From positions 40,317 through 104,316 of the forward strand of contig NZ_JARVWP010000024.1 in the NCBI RefSeq assembly GCF_029846235.1: 64,000 nucleotides of DNA, written 5' to 3'. The notes under the pieces were generated by a model, which made no database searches, was not told the DNA's origin, and worked only from the letters and a program-made list of their open reading frames with translations. Position 1 is the first letter of the stretch. Each line of letters starts with the position of its first letter. Positions 51,913-60,095 of this stretch are shown one piece after another. The DNA comes from Bradyrhizobium sp. CER78. GTDB taxonomy: Bacteria > Pseudomonadota > Alphaproteobacteria > Rhizobiales > Xanthobacteraceae. The position numbers were made by a program, and so were the translations under genes.

Positions 51913-52316
51913 GCAGCAGCGTTCCCTCGGTCGGCGACATCATCGTCCACAAGGAATTTCCACCGATCACCCGGCATCGTCTGGCGCTGTATTGCGGCGC
52001 CTCCGGTGATCACAACCCGATCCATGTCGATATCGACTTCGCGAAAGCGGCCGGCTTTCCCGACGTGTTCGCGCACGGCATGCTTGTGATGGGCTATCTC
52101 GGCCAGGCCCTGACGGACGCGGTCGCGCCGTCGCGCATCCGCTCGTTTTCGACCCGCTTTGCCGCGATTACCCAGCTCGGCGCGAAGCTGACCTGCGAAG
52201 GCACGGTGACCGAGTTGATCGAGCAGGGCGGTGAGCAGCGCGCAAAACTCGCGCTCACCACCAAGGACCAGAACGGCGAGATCAAGCTCGCCGGCGAAGC
52301 CATTATCGCGCTGTAG
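51909..52316 (+). CDS. MaoC family enoyl-CoA hydratase/dehydratase
   Basis: A 135-residue hot-dog protein with the MaoC active-site pattern D-x4-H in GASGDHNPIHVD (near residues 35-46) and an SFSTRFAAI core. It would hydrate enoyl-CoA. Its ATG overlaps the previous gene's stop (ATGA). The pair with the FAS1-like protein suggests a heteromeric hydratase. It is followed by an SDR gene after 8 bp. Confidence 0.88.
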   Translation: MSSSVPSVGDIIVHKEFPPITRHRLALYCGASGDHNPIHVDIDFAKAAGFPDVFAHGMLVMGYLGQALTDAVAPSRIRSFSTRFAAITQLGAKLTCEGTVTELIEQGGEQRAKLALTTKDQNGEIKLAGEAIIAL

Positions 52317-52324
52317 GAGAGATC

Positions 52325-53152
52325 ATGTCGAAACTGCAAGGAAAGGTCGCGCTCGTCTCCGGATCGGGCCGCGGCATCGGGCGCGCGATTGCGCTGAAGC
52401 TTGCGAGCGAGGGCGCGCGCGTCGTGGTCAACGACCTCGATGCCGAGCCGGGCAACGCCGTCGCCGCGGAGATCAAGGCCGCGGGCGGCGAAGCCATCGC
52501 GGTCAATGGCAGCGTGACCGAGGCCGGCTTTGCCGATCGCTTCGTAGGTAGCGCCATCGAGCAGTTCGGCGGCCTCGACATCATCGTCAACAATGCCGGC
52601 TACACCTGGGATTCGACGATCCAAAAGATGACCGATGAGCAATTCCAGGCGATGCTCGACGTCCATCTGGTTGCGCCGTTCCGCATCATGCGCGCGGCGT
52701 CCGAGCCGATCAGGGTGATGGCGAAGAAGGAGGCCGAGGCGGGACGCGAGGTGTTCCGCAAGGTCGTCAACATCTCCTCGATCGCCGGCCTCTACGGCAA
52801 TGCCGGGCAGGCGAGCTATTCCTCCGCGAAAGCCTCGCTGATCGGGCTGACGCGGACGATGTGCAAGGAGTGGGGCCGCTACAAGGTCAACGTCAATTGC
52901 GTGGCGTTCGGCCTGATCAACACCCGCCTGACCCAGCCGATCGAAACCCAGCAGAAGACCATCGACGTCGCCGGCCGCGACATCAAGGTCGGCGTGCAGC
53001 CGCAGATGCTGGAGGCGATGGGCCGCATGATCCCGCTCGGCCGCGGCGGCACGCCGGAGGAGGCGGCGGATGCGGTCTATCTGTTCTGCGCGCCGGAATC
53101 GAACTACATCAGCGGCCAGGTGATCGTCGCCGGCGGCGGTCTTTTGATCTAG
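52325..53152 (+). CDS. SDR family oxidoreductase (3-hydroxyacyl-CoA dehydrogenase candidate)
   Basis: A 275-residue FabG-like SDR with the cofactor motif SGSGRGIGRAIALKL (pattern T/S-G-x3-G-x-G), NNAGYT, the Ser in NISSIAGLYG and YSSAKASL. D39 at the end of beta-2 (VNDLDAEP) suggests NAD. It is located directly after the MaoC gene (8 bp) in the acyl-CoA cassette, where it would oxidise 3-hydroxyacyl-CoA, although some SDRs in such operons act on other alcohols. AGGAGA precedes the ATG. Confidence 0.88.
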   Translation: MSKLQGKVALVSGSGRGIGRAIALKLASEGARVVVNDLDAEPGNAVAAEIKAAGGEAIAVNGSVTEAGFADRFVGSAIEQFGGLDIIVNNAGYTWDSTIQKMTDEQFQAMLDVHLVAPFRIMRAASEPIRVMAKKEAEAGREVFRKVVNISSIAGLYGNAGQASYSSAKASLIGLTRTMCKEWGRYKVNVNCVAFGLINTRLTQPIETQQKTIDVAGRDIKVGVQPQMLEAMGRMIPLGRGGTPEEAADAVYLFCAPESNYISGQVIVAGGGLLI

Positions 53153-53190
53153 TCTGCCTGCGTCTTTGTAGCTGACGTGGTACTTAGTCC

Positions 53191-53312
53191 CGTCATTGCG
53201 AGGAGCGACAGCGACGAAGCAATCCATCGGTCCGCATATGCGGTGCAATGGATTGCTTCGCGGAGCCTGTCATCGGGCGCGCGTTCGCGCGACCCGTTGG
53301 CTCGCAATGACG
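53191..53312. repeat. CGTCATTGCGAG-bounded palindromic repeat
   Basis: A 122-bp element with 12-bp terminal inverted repeats (CGTCATTGCGAG and CTCGCAATGACG). Inside are CGAAGCAATCCAT/ATGGATTGCTTCG arms around the 12-bp palindrome CCGCATATGCGG, and a GGGCGCGCG-tt-CGCGCGACCC hairpin. It separates the SDR and dehydrogenase genes of the cassette. Confidence 0.85.
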
Positions 53313-53361
53313 GCGATGGGGTCGTCGTACGTCGGTAGAAGTGATTTACTGAGAGGACCAC

Positions 53362-54507
53362 ATGCACTACCGATCGTCCTGGATGACCGAGGAGCTGGAC
53401 ACGTTCCGTGACCAGTTCCGCAAATTCCTCGCCAAGGACCTGGCGCCGCACGCCGAGACCTGGCGCGCGCAGAAGCTGGTCGACCGCTCCGCCTGGCGCG
53501 CGCTCGGCGAGATGGGTGCGCTGTTGCCGAGCGTGCCCGAGGCCTATGGCGGCCTCGGGACGACCTTCGCCTATGACGCGGCGGTGCTCGACGACCTCGA
53601 GAGCACCGTGCCGGAATTGACCACCGGTGTCTCGGTGCACAGCGCGATCGTCGCGCATTACATCCTCAACTATGGCTCGGAGGAGCAGAAAAAGCGCTGG
53701 CTGCCGAAGATGGCGTCGGGCGAGATGGTCGGCGCCATCGCGATGACCGAGCCCGGCACCGGCTCCGATTTGCAAAGCATCAAGACCACAGCCAAAAAGC
53801 AGGGCAATTCCTACGTCATCAACGGCCAGAAGACTTTTATCACCAACGGCCAGGCCGCCGACCTCGTGATCGTCGTCGCGCGCACTGGTGCGCCGGGCGC
53901 CAAGGGCATCTCACTGATCGTCGTCGAGACCGCCGGTGCCGAGGGCTACCGGCGCGGGCGCAACCTCGACAAGATCGGCCTGCATGCGTCAGACACCTCG
54001 GAGCTGTTCTTCGACAATGTCACGGTGCCGCCGGAGAACCTGCTCGGCAATGAGGAGGGCGACGGCTTCGTGCAGTTGATGCAGCAATTGCCGCAGGAGC
54101 GGCTTTCGCTGGCGATCGGCGCCGTCGCCTCGATGGAGCGTGCGGTCAGGATCACCGCCGAATACACCAAGGAGCGCACCGCGTTCGGCAAGCCGCTGAT
54201 CGAATTCCAGAACACGGCGTTCACGCTCGCCGAGCGCAAGACCGAGGCGATGATCGCCCGCGTGTTCGTCGACTGGTGCGTCGAGCGGCTGGTCGCCGGC
54301 GACCTCGACACCGTGACGGCGTCGATGGCGAAATGGTGGTGCTCGCAGAAGCAGGTCGAGACCGCCGACGAATGCCTGCAACTGCACGGCGGCTACGGCT
54401 ACATGCAGGAATATCCGATCTCGCGGATGTTCATCGATTCCCGCATCCAGAAGATCTATGGCGGCACCAACGAGATCATGAAGGTGTTGATCGCGCGCTC
54501 GCTGTAA
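53362..54507 (+). CDS. Acyl-CoA dehydrogenase, LCAD-like
   Basis: FAD flavoprotein of 381 residues that forms the 2,3-double bond of acyl-CoA. FAD motifs (AMTEPGTGSDL, TFITNG) and the C-terminal IYGGTNEIMKVL are present. Where short- and medium-chain enzymes have Glu in IYEGT, this protein has Gly. The base is probably E291 in LAERKTEAM, the site used by long-chain (LCAD) and isovaleryl-type enzymes. It lies after a palindromic repeat 209 bp from the SDR gene, so it may have its own promoter. It completes the beta-oxidation set. Confidence 0.9.
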   Translation: MHYRSSWMTEELDTFRDQFRKFLAKDLAPHAETWRAQKLVDRSAWRALGEMGALLPSVPEAYGGLGTTFAYDAAVLDDLESTVPELTTGVSVHSAIVAHYILNYGSEEQKKRWLPKMASGEMVGAIAMTEPGTGSDLQSIKTTAKKQGNSYVINGQKTFITNGQAADLVIVVARTGAPGAKGISLIVVETAGAEGYRRGRNLDKIGLHASDTSELFFDNVTVPPENLLGNEEGDGFVQLMQQLPQERLSLAIGAVASMERAVRITAEYTKERTAFGKPLIEFQNTAFTLAERKTEAMIARVFVDWCVERLVAGDLDTVTASMAKWWCSQKQVETADECLQLHGGYGYMQEYPISRMFIDSRIQKIYGGTNEIMKVLIARSL

Positions 54508-54519
54508 TCGTTCTTCGCC

Positions 54520-54611
54520 GTCATTCCGGGGCGATGCGTGAGCATCGAACCCGGAATCTCGAAGTTGCCGCTCGAGATTCCGGGTTCATGCTTCGCATGC
54601 CCCGGAATGAC
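54520..54611. repeat. Cloverleaf-like interspersed repeat, variant copy C
   Basis: A 92-bp relative of copies A and B. The outer stem GTCATTCCGGGG/CCCCGGAATGAC and the central ACCCGGAATCTCGA arms are kept. The flanking hairpins are CGATGC-gtga-GCATCG and CATGC-ttc-GCATG in place of GGTCC/GGACC. Structure is conserved while sequence changes. It lies between the dehydrogenase and the convergent chemoreceptor genes. Confidence 0.85.
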
Positions 54612-54622
54612 GCAGGGCCGCA

Positions 54623-56113
54623 CTACATCGCCCGCACGTTCTTGAGGAATTTGTCGACTTGAACTTCCAGCTCGGAAGCGTTGCTGGCGAGTTCTCCGGA
54701 GGCCGCCAGGACGTTCTCGGCGGCCTTGCTGGCATCGTCGATCGCCTTGGTGGTTCCGTTGATGTTTGCGGTGACCTCCTTGGTGGCCGCGGCCTGTTCC
54801 TCGACGGCGCTGGCGATCACGGTCGAGATCTCGCTGATCTGGACGATGACTTGCGAGATCGCCTTCAGCGCGGTGGCGGTGTTGCCGGTCGCCGTCTGCA
54901 TCTCGTTGATCTGCGCCGAAATGTCCTCGGTGGCCTTGGCGGTCTGGTTGGCCAGCGCCTTCACCTCGGATGCCACCACGGCAAAGCCGCGTCCGGCCTC
55001 GCCGGCGCGCGCGGACTCGATCGTCGCGTTGAGCGCAAGCAGATTGGTCTGGCCGGCGATCTGGCTGATCAAAGCGACGACGTCGCCGATCTTCTGCGCC
55101 ATGGTCACGAGGCCCGCCACCCGCTTGTCGGACTTCTCCGCTTCCTCGACCGCCATGCGGGCGATGCGGCTCGCCTCGGACACCTGGCGGCTGATCTCGT
55201 TGACCGAGGACGACAGCTCTTCGGATGCGGACGCCGCGCTCGCCGAGCGCTGATTGACGAATTCCGCGGTTGTGGTCAGCGACCGCGCCGTACCCTGCAT
55301 CTGCGTCGAGGCCGACGCCAGCATGCCCGCAAGTCCCTTTACGTTCGTCTCGAAATCGTCCGCCAGCTTGACGTTGCCGGTGACCACCGACCAGCTCAGC
55401 ATCGCGCCGGTATAATTGCCGCGCTTGTCGGTCAGCCCGGAGACCCTGAGGTCGAGCGTTTCCGGGCCGAGCTTGATCTTTGCTGCGTGCGGCAGGTTCT
55501 TGGGATCGCCGACGATGCGGCGCTGATGCGCCGGGTTCTTGTGGAAGATGTCGAACGAATTGCCGAGGATCTGGTCCGGCCGCACCGGAAGCAAATGCTT
55601 CACCGTGTCGAGCGTCTTGAGGCTGGTCTGGTTGATGTAGGTGATGTTGAAATCGGCGTCGCACATCATGATGTTGATCGGCATGTTGTCGAGCATCTGC
55701 AACAGCCGCTCGGTCTGGGTTTCAAGCCGCGCCTTCTCGGTCGCGAGCTCCCAGGTCAGCATCGGCCCGGTGTAGCGGCCGCGCGAGTTGGTCATCGCCG
55801 TCACGGTGAGATCGAGCGTCTCGCCGCCGATGGTGATGCGCGCCTTGTGCGGCAGGTTCTTCGGATCGGACAGCAGCCGGCGCTGATGCTGCGGGTTCTT
55901 GTGAAAGATATCGATCGACTGACCGATCAGCGCGTCGACCTTCACCGGCAGCACATGCTCGATCTTCTTCAGATTCTGCCGCGTCGACTCGTTGATGTAG
56001 GTGATCCTGAAATTGTCCAGCTCGCAGAGCATGACACTGATCGGCATGTCGTCGAACAGCCGATATGAGCTATCCGAGCCGACCACGCTTGCGACACTCT
56101 TCATCCCCAACAT
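54623..56113 (-). CDS. Cytoplasmic methyl-accepting chemotaxis protein with tandem PAS domains
   Basis: A 496-residue chemoreceptor without transmembrane segments. Two PAS domains in tandem (about 15-125 and 135-245) are near copies: both contain FHKNP-x-HQRR and DPKNLPH. A soluble signalling domain follows (about 260-496). Its hairpin tip includes IAGQTNLLALNATIESARAGE (read as QTNLLALNATIE and ARAGEAGRGF), and a SEVKALANQTAKATE adaptation region. It has no HAMP domain and no C-terminal CheR pentapeptide. It probably senses redox or a cytosolic ligand through PAS. The ATG at 56113 is used; one 3 codons downstream is possible. Confidence 0.9.
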   Translation of the reverse strand: MLGMKSVASVVGSDSSYRLFDDMPISVMLCELDNFRITYINESTRQNLKKIEHVLPVKVDALIGQSIDIFHKNPQHQRRLLSDPKNLPHKARITIGGETLDLTVTAMTNSRGRYTGPMLTWELATEKARLETQTERLLQMLDNMPINIMMCDADFNITYINQTSLKTLDTVKHLLPVRPDQILGNSFDIFHKNPAHQRRIVGDPKNLPHAAKIKLGPETLDLRVSGLTDKRGNYTGAMLSWSVVTGNVKLADDFETNVKGLAGMLASASTQMQGTARSLTTTAEFVNQRSASAASASEELSSSVNEISRQVSEASRIARMAVEEAEKSDKRVAGLVTMAQKIGDVVALISQIAGQTNLLALNATIESARAGEAGRGFAVVASEVKALANQTAKATEDISAQINEMQTATGNTATALKAISQVIVQISEISTVIASAVEEQAAATKEVTANINGTTKAIDDASKAAENVLAASGELASNASELEVQVDKFLKNVRAM

Positions 56114-56919
56114 GCATTGCCTCCAGCATTGATATCAATTGGTGAACTGAAAAACGCTGCACCTGATCGGCAACAGAAAACGTTCCGCCGCCGCGTAACG
56201 GGCAGGTGCGATACACGATTTGCAATTTCTGACTGCATGAAACGGTAGGCGATTCGAGTTCCATCCAGAAGTGCATGCAATGAGCTGTGCGTGATCGCGC
56301 AAGGCATCACGCGTGGTGCATGCAATGAACGCTGCCGAAATCGACGCGCAGCACGTCGATTTGCTGCGAAATTGGCGCGATCTCGTGGAGAAGCTGCGAA
56401 GTGACCTCGCGTCGCACCGTAGTCTTACGGGAACAACCGCGCGCGCACTTAATGTTTGTTAGTGTGCATTTGACGGAAAGTGTATGCAGATTGTGCCACG
56501 CTGTGGTCACGCGCGCCGCAAAGTGCATCGTGCCAATCGTCTCGCGTTGTCGTCGCGCGCCTTGGTACTGACGGTGCAGTTCGCGGATCGTCTTCTCGCT
56601 CGCACACTGCTGCATCGCAGATAGAGCCATTGAAAGAAGCTCGCGCAGGTTGATCCGGGCGCCGCACGATGTGTCTGTCGATCGCAGGACGATGACGACT
56701 GGCTTGCGCGCCGGCCGGGTCGCCGCGATCCAGCCGGCGATCGTCCGCTCTGCGGAAATCGACGACGAAACGACGTTGCCCATTGCCTATCGCATGGCTT
56801 GACGCCGCTGCGGCCTCGCGACGCGGCTTCGGCCTTGCACCATATTCCGGTCTATCATACCCCCGTCGGACCACGATCCGCGCCGAGCCAATGCGCGGCA
56901 CTAGCCGCAGGGAGCCCTC
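56114..56919. other. 806-bp gap with repeated GTGCATGCAATGA and a possible tiny gene
   Basis: This is the largest gap in the window. It holds two 13-bp direct copies of GTGCATGCAATGA (56271-56283 and 56316-56328) and a candidate 45-residue ORF at 56325. A 158-residue minus-strand frame (56307-56783) has poor codon use and no family signal. I find no repeat family and no terminator. It also carries the promoter of the ThDP enzyme gene. Confidence 0.5.
56325..56462 (+). CDS. Possible 45-residue helical protein
   Basis: ATG at 56325, TAG at 56460-56462. The predicted peptide is highly charged and amphipathic in its first 30 residues (EIDAQHVDLLRNW, DLVEKLRSDLASH). It starts inside the second copy of a GTGCATGCAATGA direct repeat. 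The Shine-Dalgarno is weak. It could be chance in a lower-GC gap. Confidence 0.3.
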   Translation: MNAAEIDAQHVDLLRNWRDLVEKLRSDLASHRSLTGTTARALNVC

Positions 56920-58581
56920 ATGACCAAAAGCAATGCCCGCACCGGAGGCCAGATCCTGATCGACCAGCTGATCGCGCAAGGCGTGGAGCGCGTCACCTGC
57001 GTGCCGGGCGAGAGCTATCTGGCGGCGCTCGACGCGCTGCATGACAGCCCGATCGACGTCGTGATCTGCCGCGCCGAGGGTGGCGCGGCGATGATGGCGG
57101 AGGCCTATGGCAAGCTCACCGGACGTCCCGGCATCTGCTTCGTCACGCGTGGCCCGGGCTCGACCAACGCCGCCCATGGCGTGCACATCGCGATGCAGGA
57201 TTCGACCCCGATGATCCTGTTCGTCGGCCAGGTCGACACCGGCATGCGCGAGCGCGAGGCGTTCCAGGAGCTCGACTACAAGGCGGTGTTCGGCACCATG
57301 GCGAAATGGGCGGTCGAGATCGATCGTCCCGACCGCATTCCGGAGCTGGTCGCGCGCGCCTTCCGCGTCGCGCTGCAAGGCCGTCCCGGTCCGGTCGTGA
57401 TCTCGCTGCCGGAGAACATGCTAACGGAGACCGCGGCCGTCGCCGACGCGCCGAAGGTCGAGCCTGCGGCGACCTGGCCGGCGCCCTCGGATCTCGAACG
57501 GCTCGGCGCGATGCTCGCATCCGCCAAGGCGCCGATCGTGGTGCTCGGTGGCTCGGGCTGGACTGCAGAGGCTGCGAAGGGCATCGCGCGTTTTGCCGAG
57601 CGCTTTGATCTCCCGGTCGCAACTTCGTTCCGCCGCGCCTCGCTGATCGACGCCGATCACTCGCATTATGCCGGCGATCTCGGCATCGGCCCGAGCCCGA
57701 AACTGAAAGACCGCATCACCGGCGCCGACGTCATTCTTTTGATCGGCGGCCGCATGTCGGAGATGCCGTCGTCGTCCTACACGCTGCTCGACATTCCCAC
57801 ACCGAGCCAGAAGCTGATCCACGTCCATCCCGGCTCCGAAGAGCTCGGCCGCGTCTACCAGCCGGCACTGGCGATCCAGGCGACGCCCGCAGCCTTCGCC
57901 GCCGCGGTTGAGACCATGAAGCCCGCGGCCGCGCCCGCCTGGAAGGGCGAGGCGGCGAAGGCGCACGCGGATTATCTGGCCTGGACCGGCAAGCCGCGCG
58001 AGCTGCCGGGCAATTTCCAATATGGCGAGGTCGTGACCTGGCTGCGTGATCGCCTGCCGAAGGATGCGATCGTCTGCAACGGTGCCGGCAACTACGCCGG
58101 CTGGATTCATCGCCACCATCGCTTCCACAGCTTCGCGGCGCAGCTGGCGCCGACCTCGGGCTCGATGGGCTATGGCGTGCCGGCGGCCGTGATGGCCAAG
58201 CGGCATCATCCGGATCGCGTCGTCGTCGCCTTCGCCGGCGACGGCTGCTTTCTGATGAACGGACAGGAGTTCGCCACCGCCGTGCAGTACGACGCGCCGC
58301 TGATCGTCGTGGTCATCGACAACGCGCAATACGGCACCATCCGCATGCATCAGGAGCGCGATTATCCCGGCCGCGTCGTCGGCACCCAGCTCAAGAATCC
58401 GGACTTCGCGTTGTACGCCAAGGCGTTTGGCGGCCATGGCGAGCGGGTCGAGCGCACCGAGGATTTCGCGCCCGCCTTCGAGCGTGCGCTGGCCTCCGGC
58501 AAGCCGGCGATCCTGCACTGCCTGGTCGATCAGCGCGCGCTGTCGGTCGGCAAGGATTTTGTCCCAGAGGCTAATCGCTGA
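56920..58581 (+). CDS. ThDP-dependent enzyme, acetolactate-synthase-like
   Basis: A 553-residue thiamine diphosphate enzyme of the acetohydroxyacid synthase/sulfoacetaldehyde acetyltransferase superfamily. The cofactor-activating Glu is E53 (CRAEGGAAMMA). The central domain has GGSGWTAEAAKG, and the ThDP motif is GDGCFLMNG ... VVIDN. It is not a clear IlvB, because no small subunit is adjacent. Its stop overlaps the next gene's ATG (58581), so it acts with an FAD oxidoreductase. A keto-acid-forming/keto-acid-using pair is a reasonable inference; the substrate is unknown. Confidence 0.88.
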   Translation: MTKSNARTGGQILIDQLIAQGVERVTCVPGESYLAALDALHDSPIDVVICRAEGGAAMMAEAYGKLTGRPGICFVTRGPGSTNAAHGVHIAMQDSTPMILFVGQVDTGMREREAFQELDYKAVFGTMAKWAVEIDRPDRIPELVARAFRVALQGRPGPVVISLPENMLTETAAVADAPKVEPAATWPAPSDLERLGAMLASAKAPIVVLGGSGWTAEAAKGIARFAERFDLPVATSFRRASLIDADHSHYAGDLGIGPSPKLKDRITGADVILLIGGRMSEMPSSSYTLLDIPTPSQKLIHVHPGSEELGRVYQPALAIQATPAAFAAAVETMKPAAAPAWKGEAAKAHADYLAWTGKPRELPGNFQYGEVVTWLRDRLPKDAIVCNGAGNYAGWIHRHHRFHSFAAQLAPTSGSMGYGVPAAVMAKRHHPDRVVVAFAGDGCFLMNGQEFATAVQYDAPLIVVVIDNAQYGTIRMHQERDYPGRVVGTQLKNPDFALYAKAFGGHGERVERTEDFAPAFERALASGKPAILHCLVDQRALSVGKDFVPEANR

Positions 58582-59852
58582 TGCCGCAATCGGCCGGCCG
58601 TCACGTTGCGATCATCGGCGCCGGCGCGGTCGGCGTGATCTCAGCCATCGAGGCGCTGCGTTGTGGCCACCGCGTCACGCTGATCGATCCTGGCGAGCCC
58701 GGCGGTCAGCAGGCGGCGAGCTACGGCAATGCCGGCTGGCTGTCGTCGCATTCGGTGATCCCGCCGGCTGAACCCGGCACCTGGAAGAAGCTGCCGGGCT
58801 ATCTGATGGACCCGCTCGGGCCGCTCGCGATCCGCTGGTCCTATCTGCCGAAGGCCTTGCCGTGGCTCATCAAGTATCTGCTGTCGAGCTGGACCGAGGC
58901 GCAGGTCGAAGCCACCGCGCGGGCAATGCGCGATCTGCTCAAGGACGCGCCGCTGCTGCACCGGCAACTCGCCGAGGAAGCCGGCGTCCCCGAGCTGATC
59001 GAGCGGCGCGGGGTGATGCACGTGTTTCCCTCGCGCGCGCCCTTTGACAAAGATCTCGGCTGGCGCATCCGCAAGCGCGTCGGCATCGAATGGCTGGAGC
59101 TCGATGAAGACGAGATGCGTCAGCGCGAGCCCGATCTGCATCCGCGCTACAAGTTCGGCGTCGTGGTGGAAGAGGCCGGACGCTGCCGCGATCCCGGCGC
59201 CTATGTCGCGGCGCTCGCCGCGCATGCGCTTGCGAACGGCGCCGAACGCGTCGCCGCCAAGGCCACAGGCCTCAGGCTTACCGGCGACAGGCTCGTTGCC
59301 GTGGTCACCGAGAACGGCGAGATCGCCTGCGATGCGGCGGTCGTCGCCGCCGGTGCGCGCTCCAAGCAGCTGACCGCATCGATCGGCGATCGGCTGCCGC
59401 TGGAAACCGAGCGCGGCTATCACGTCATGATCGAGAGCCCGGAATCCGGACCGCGCAATTCGATGATGGCCTCGGACGCCAAGATGGTCGTCAACTGGAC
59501 CGACAAGGGCCTGCGCGCCGCCGGCACGGTGGAGATCGCCGGGCTCGACGCCGAGCCGAACTGGCAGCGCGCCGAGATCCTGCGCGAGCATCTCTTCAGC
59601 ATGTTCCCGAAGCTGCCGAGGGATATCCCGCCATCGCGCATCAAGACCTGGTTCGGCCATCGCCCGAGCATGCCCGACGGACGCCCCTGCATCGGCCACA
59701 GCCGCGCCTCGCGCGACGTGGTCTATGCGTTTGGCCACGGCCATGTCGGCCTGGTCGGCTCGGCCCGCACCGGCCGGCTGGTCGCGCAATTGCTCAGCGG
59801 CGAGATGCCGGAGATCCCGCTTCAGCCGTTCGCGCCGTCGCGATTTTTGTAG
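58581..59852 (+). CDS. FAD-dependent amine/amino acid oxidoreductase (DadA-like)
   Basis: A 423-residue DAO-fold flavoprotein with the dinucleotide motif IIGAGAVGVISAIEAL and the DadA-like SYGNAGWLS. The C-terminal FAD-binding GHGHVGLVGSARTG follows FGHRPSMPDGRPCIG. It probably oxidises a D-amino acid or N-substituted amine to a keto acid, passing electrons to the membrane chain. The ATG overlaps the stop of the ThDP enzyme gene by one base. The product could be the 2-oxo acid used by the ThDP enzyme. Confidence 0.9.
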   Translation: MPQSAGRHVAIIGAGAVGVISAIEALRCGHRVTLIDPGEPGGQQAASYGNAGWLSSHSVIPPAEPGTWKKLPGYLMDPLGPLAIRWSYLPKALPWLIKYLLSSWTEAQVEATARAMRDLLKDAPLLHRQLAEEAGVPELIERRGVMHVFPSRAPFDKDLGWRIRKRVGIEWLELDEDEMRQREPDLHPRYKFGVVVEEAGRCRDPGAYVAALAAHALANGAERVAAKATGLRLTGDRLVAVVTENGEIACDAAVVAAGARSKQLTASIGDRLPLETERGYHVMIESPESGPRNSMMASDAKMVVNWTDKGLRAAGTVEIAGLDAEPNWQRAEILREHLFSMFPKLPRDIPPSRIKTWFGHRPSMPDGRPCIGHSRASRDVVYAFGHGHVGLVGSARTGRLVAQLLSGEMPEIPLQPFAPSRFL

Positions 59853-59861
59853 GAAGAAACC

Positions 59862-60095
59862 TCAGCTCTCGCCAGCCCACGCCGTGATCGCCGCCGGCGC
59901 GATCACGCGCCGTGGCATGTGCGGATTGATCGTGCCGGCGCTGACGTCCTGGGTCTGAACGAGCAGGGTGCGCGCGAACGCCTTGGCATCCTGCTCGGTC
60001 GTGAAGGTGCGGGTCTGGCGCGCGAAGCGGTGGTGTCCGGCGTCGGGATCTCTCAGCGCGAACGAGACGTACCAGATGGCCTTGTCCATCTTCAT
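59862..60095 (-). CDS. Small conserved hypothetical protein
   Basis: A 77-residue cytoplasmic protein, compact and without a signal peptide. It begins MKMDKAIWYVSFALRDP and ends HMPRRVIAPAAITAWAGES. The stretch RTFTTEQDAKAFARTLL looks like a helix after a short beta hairpin. I recognise this type as common in Bradyrhizobium but know no function. It ends 9 bp past the convergent FAD oxidoreductase stop. Confidence 0.65.
   Translation of the reverse strand: MKMDKAIWYVSFALRDPDAGHHRFARQTRTFTTEQDAKAFARTLLVQTQDVSAGTINPHMPRRVIAPAAITAWAGES

Noticed and set aside
56307..56783. 158-residue minus-strand open frame
   Set aside because: No recognisable domain, mixed composition and no ribosome-binding signal; it covers part of a low-coding gap.
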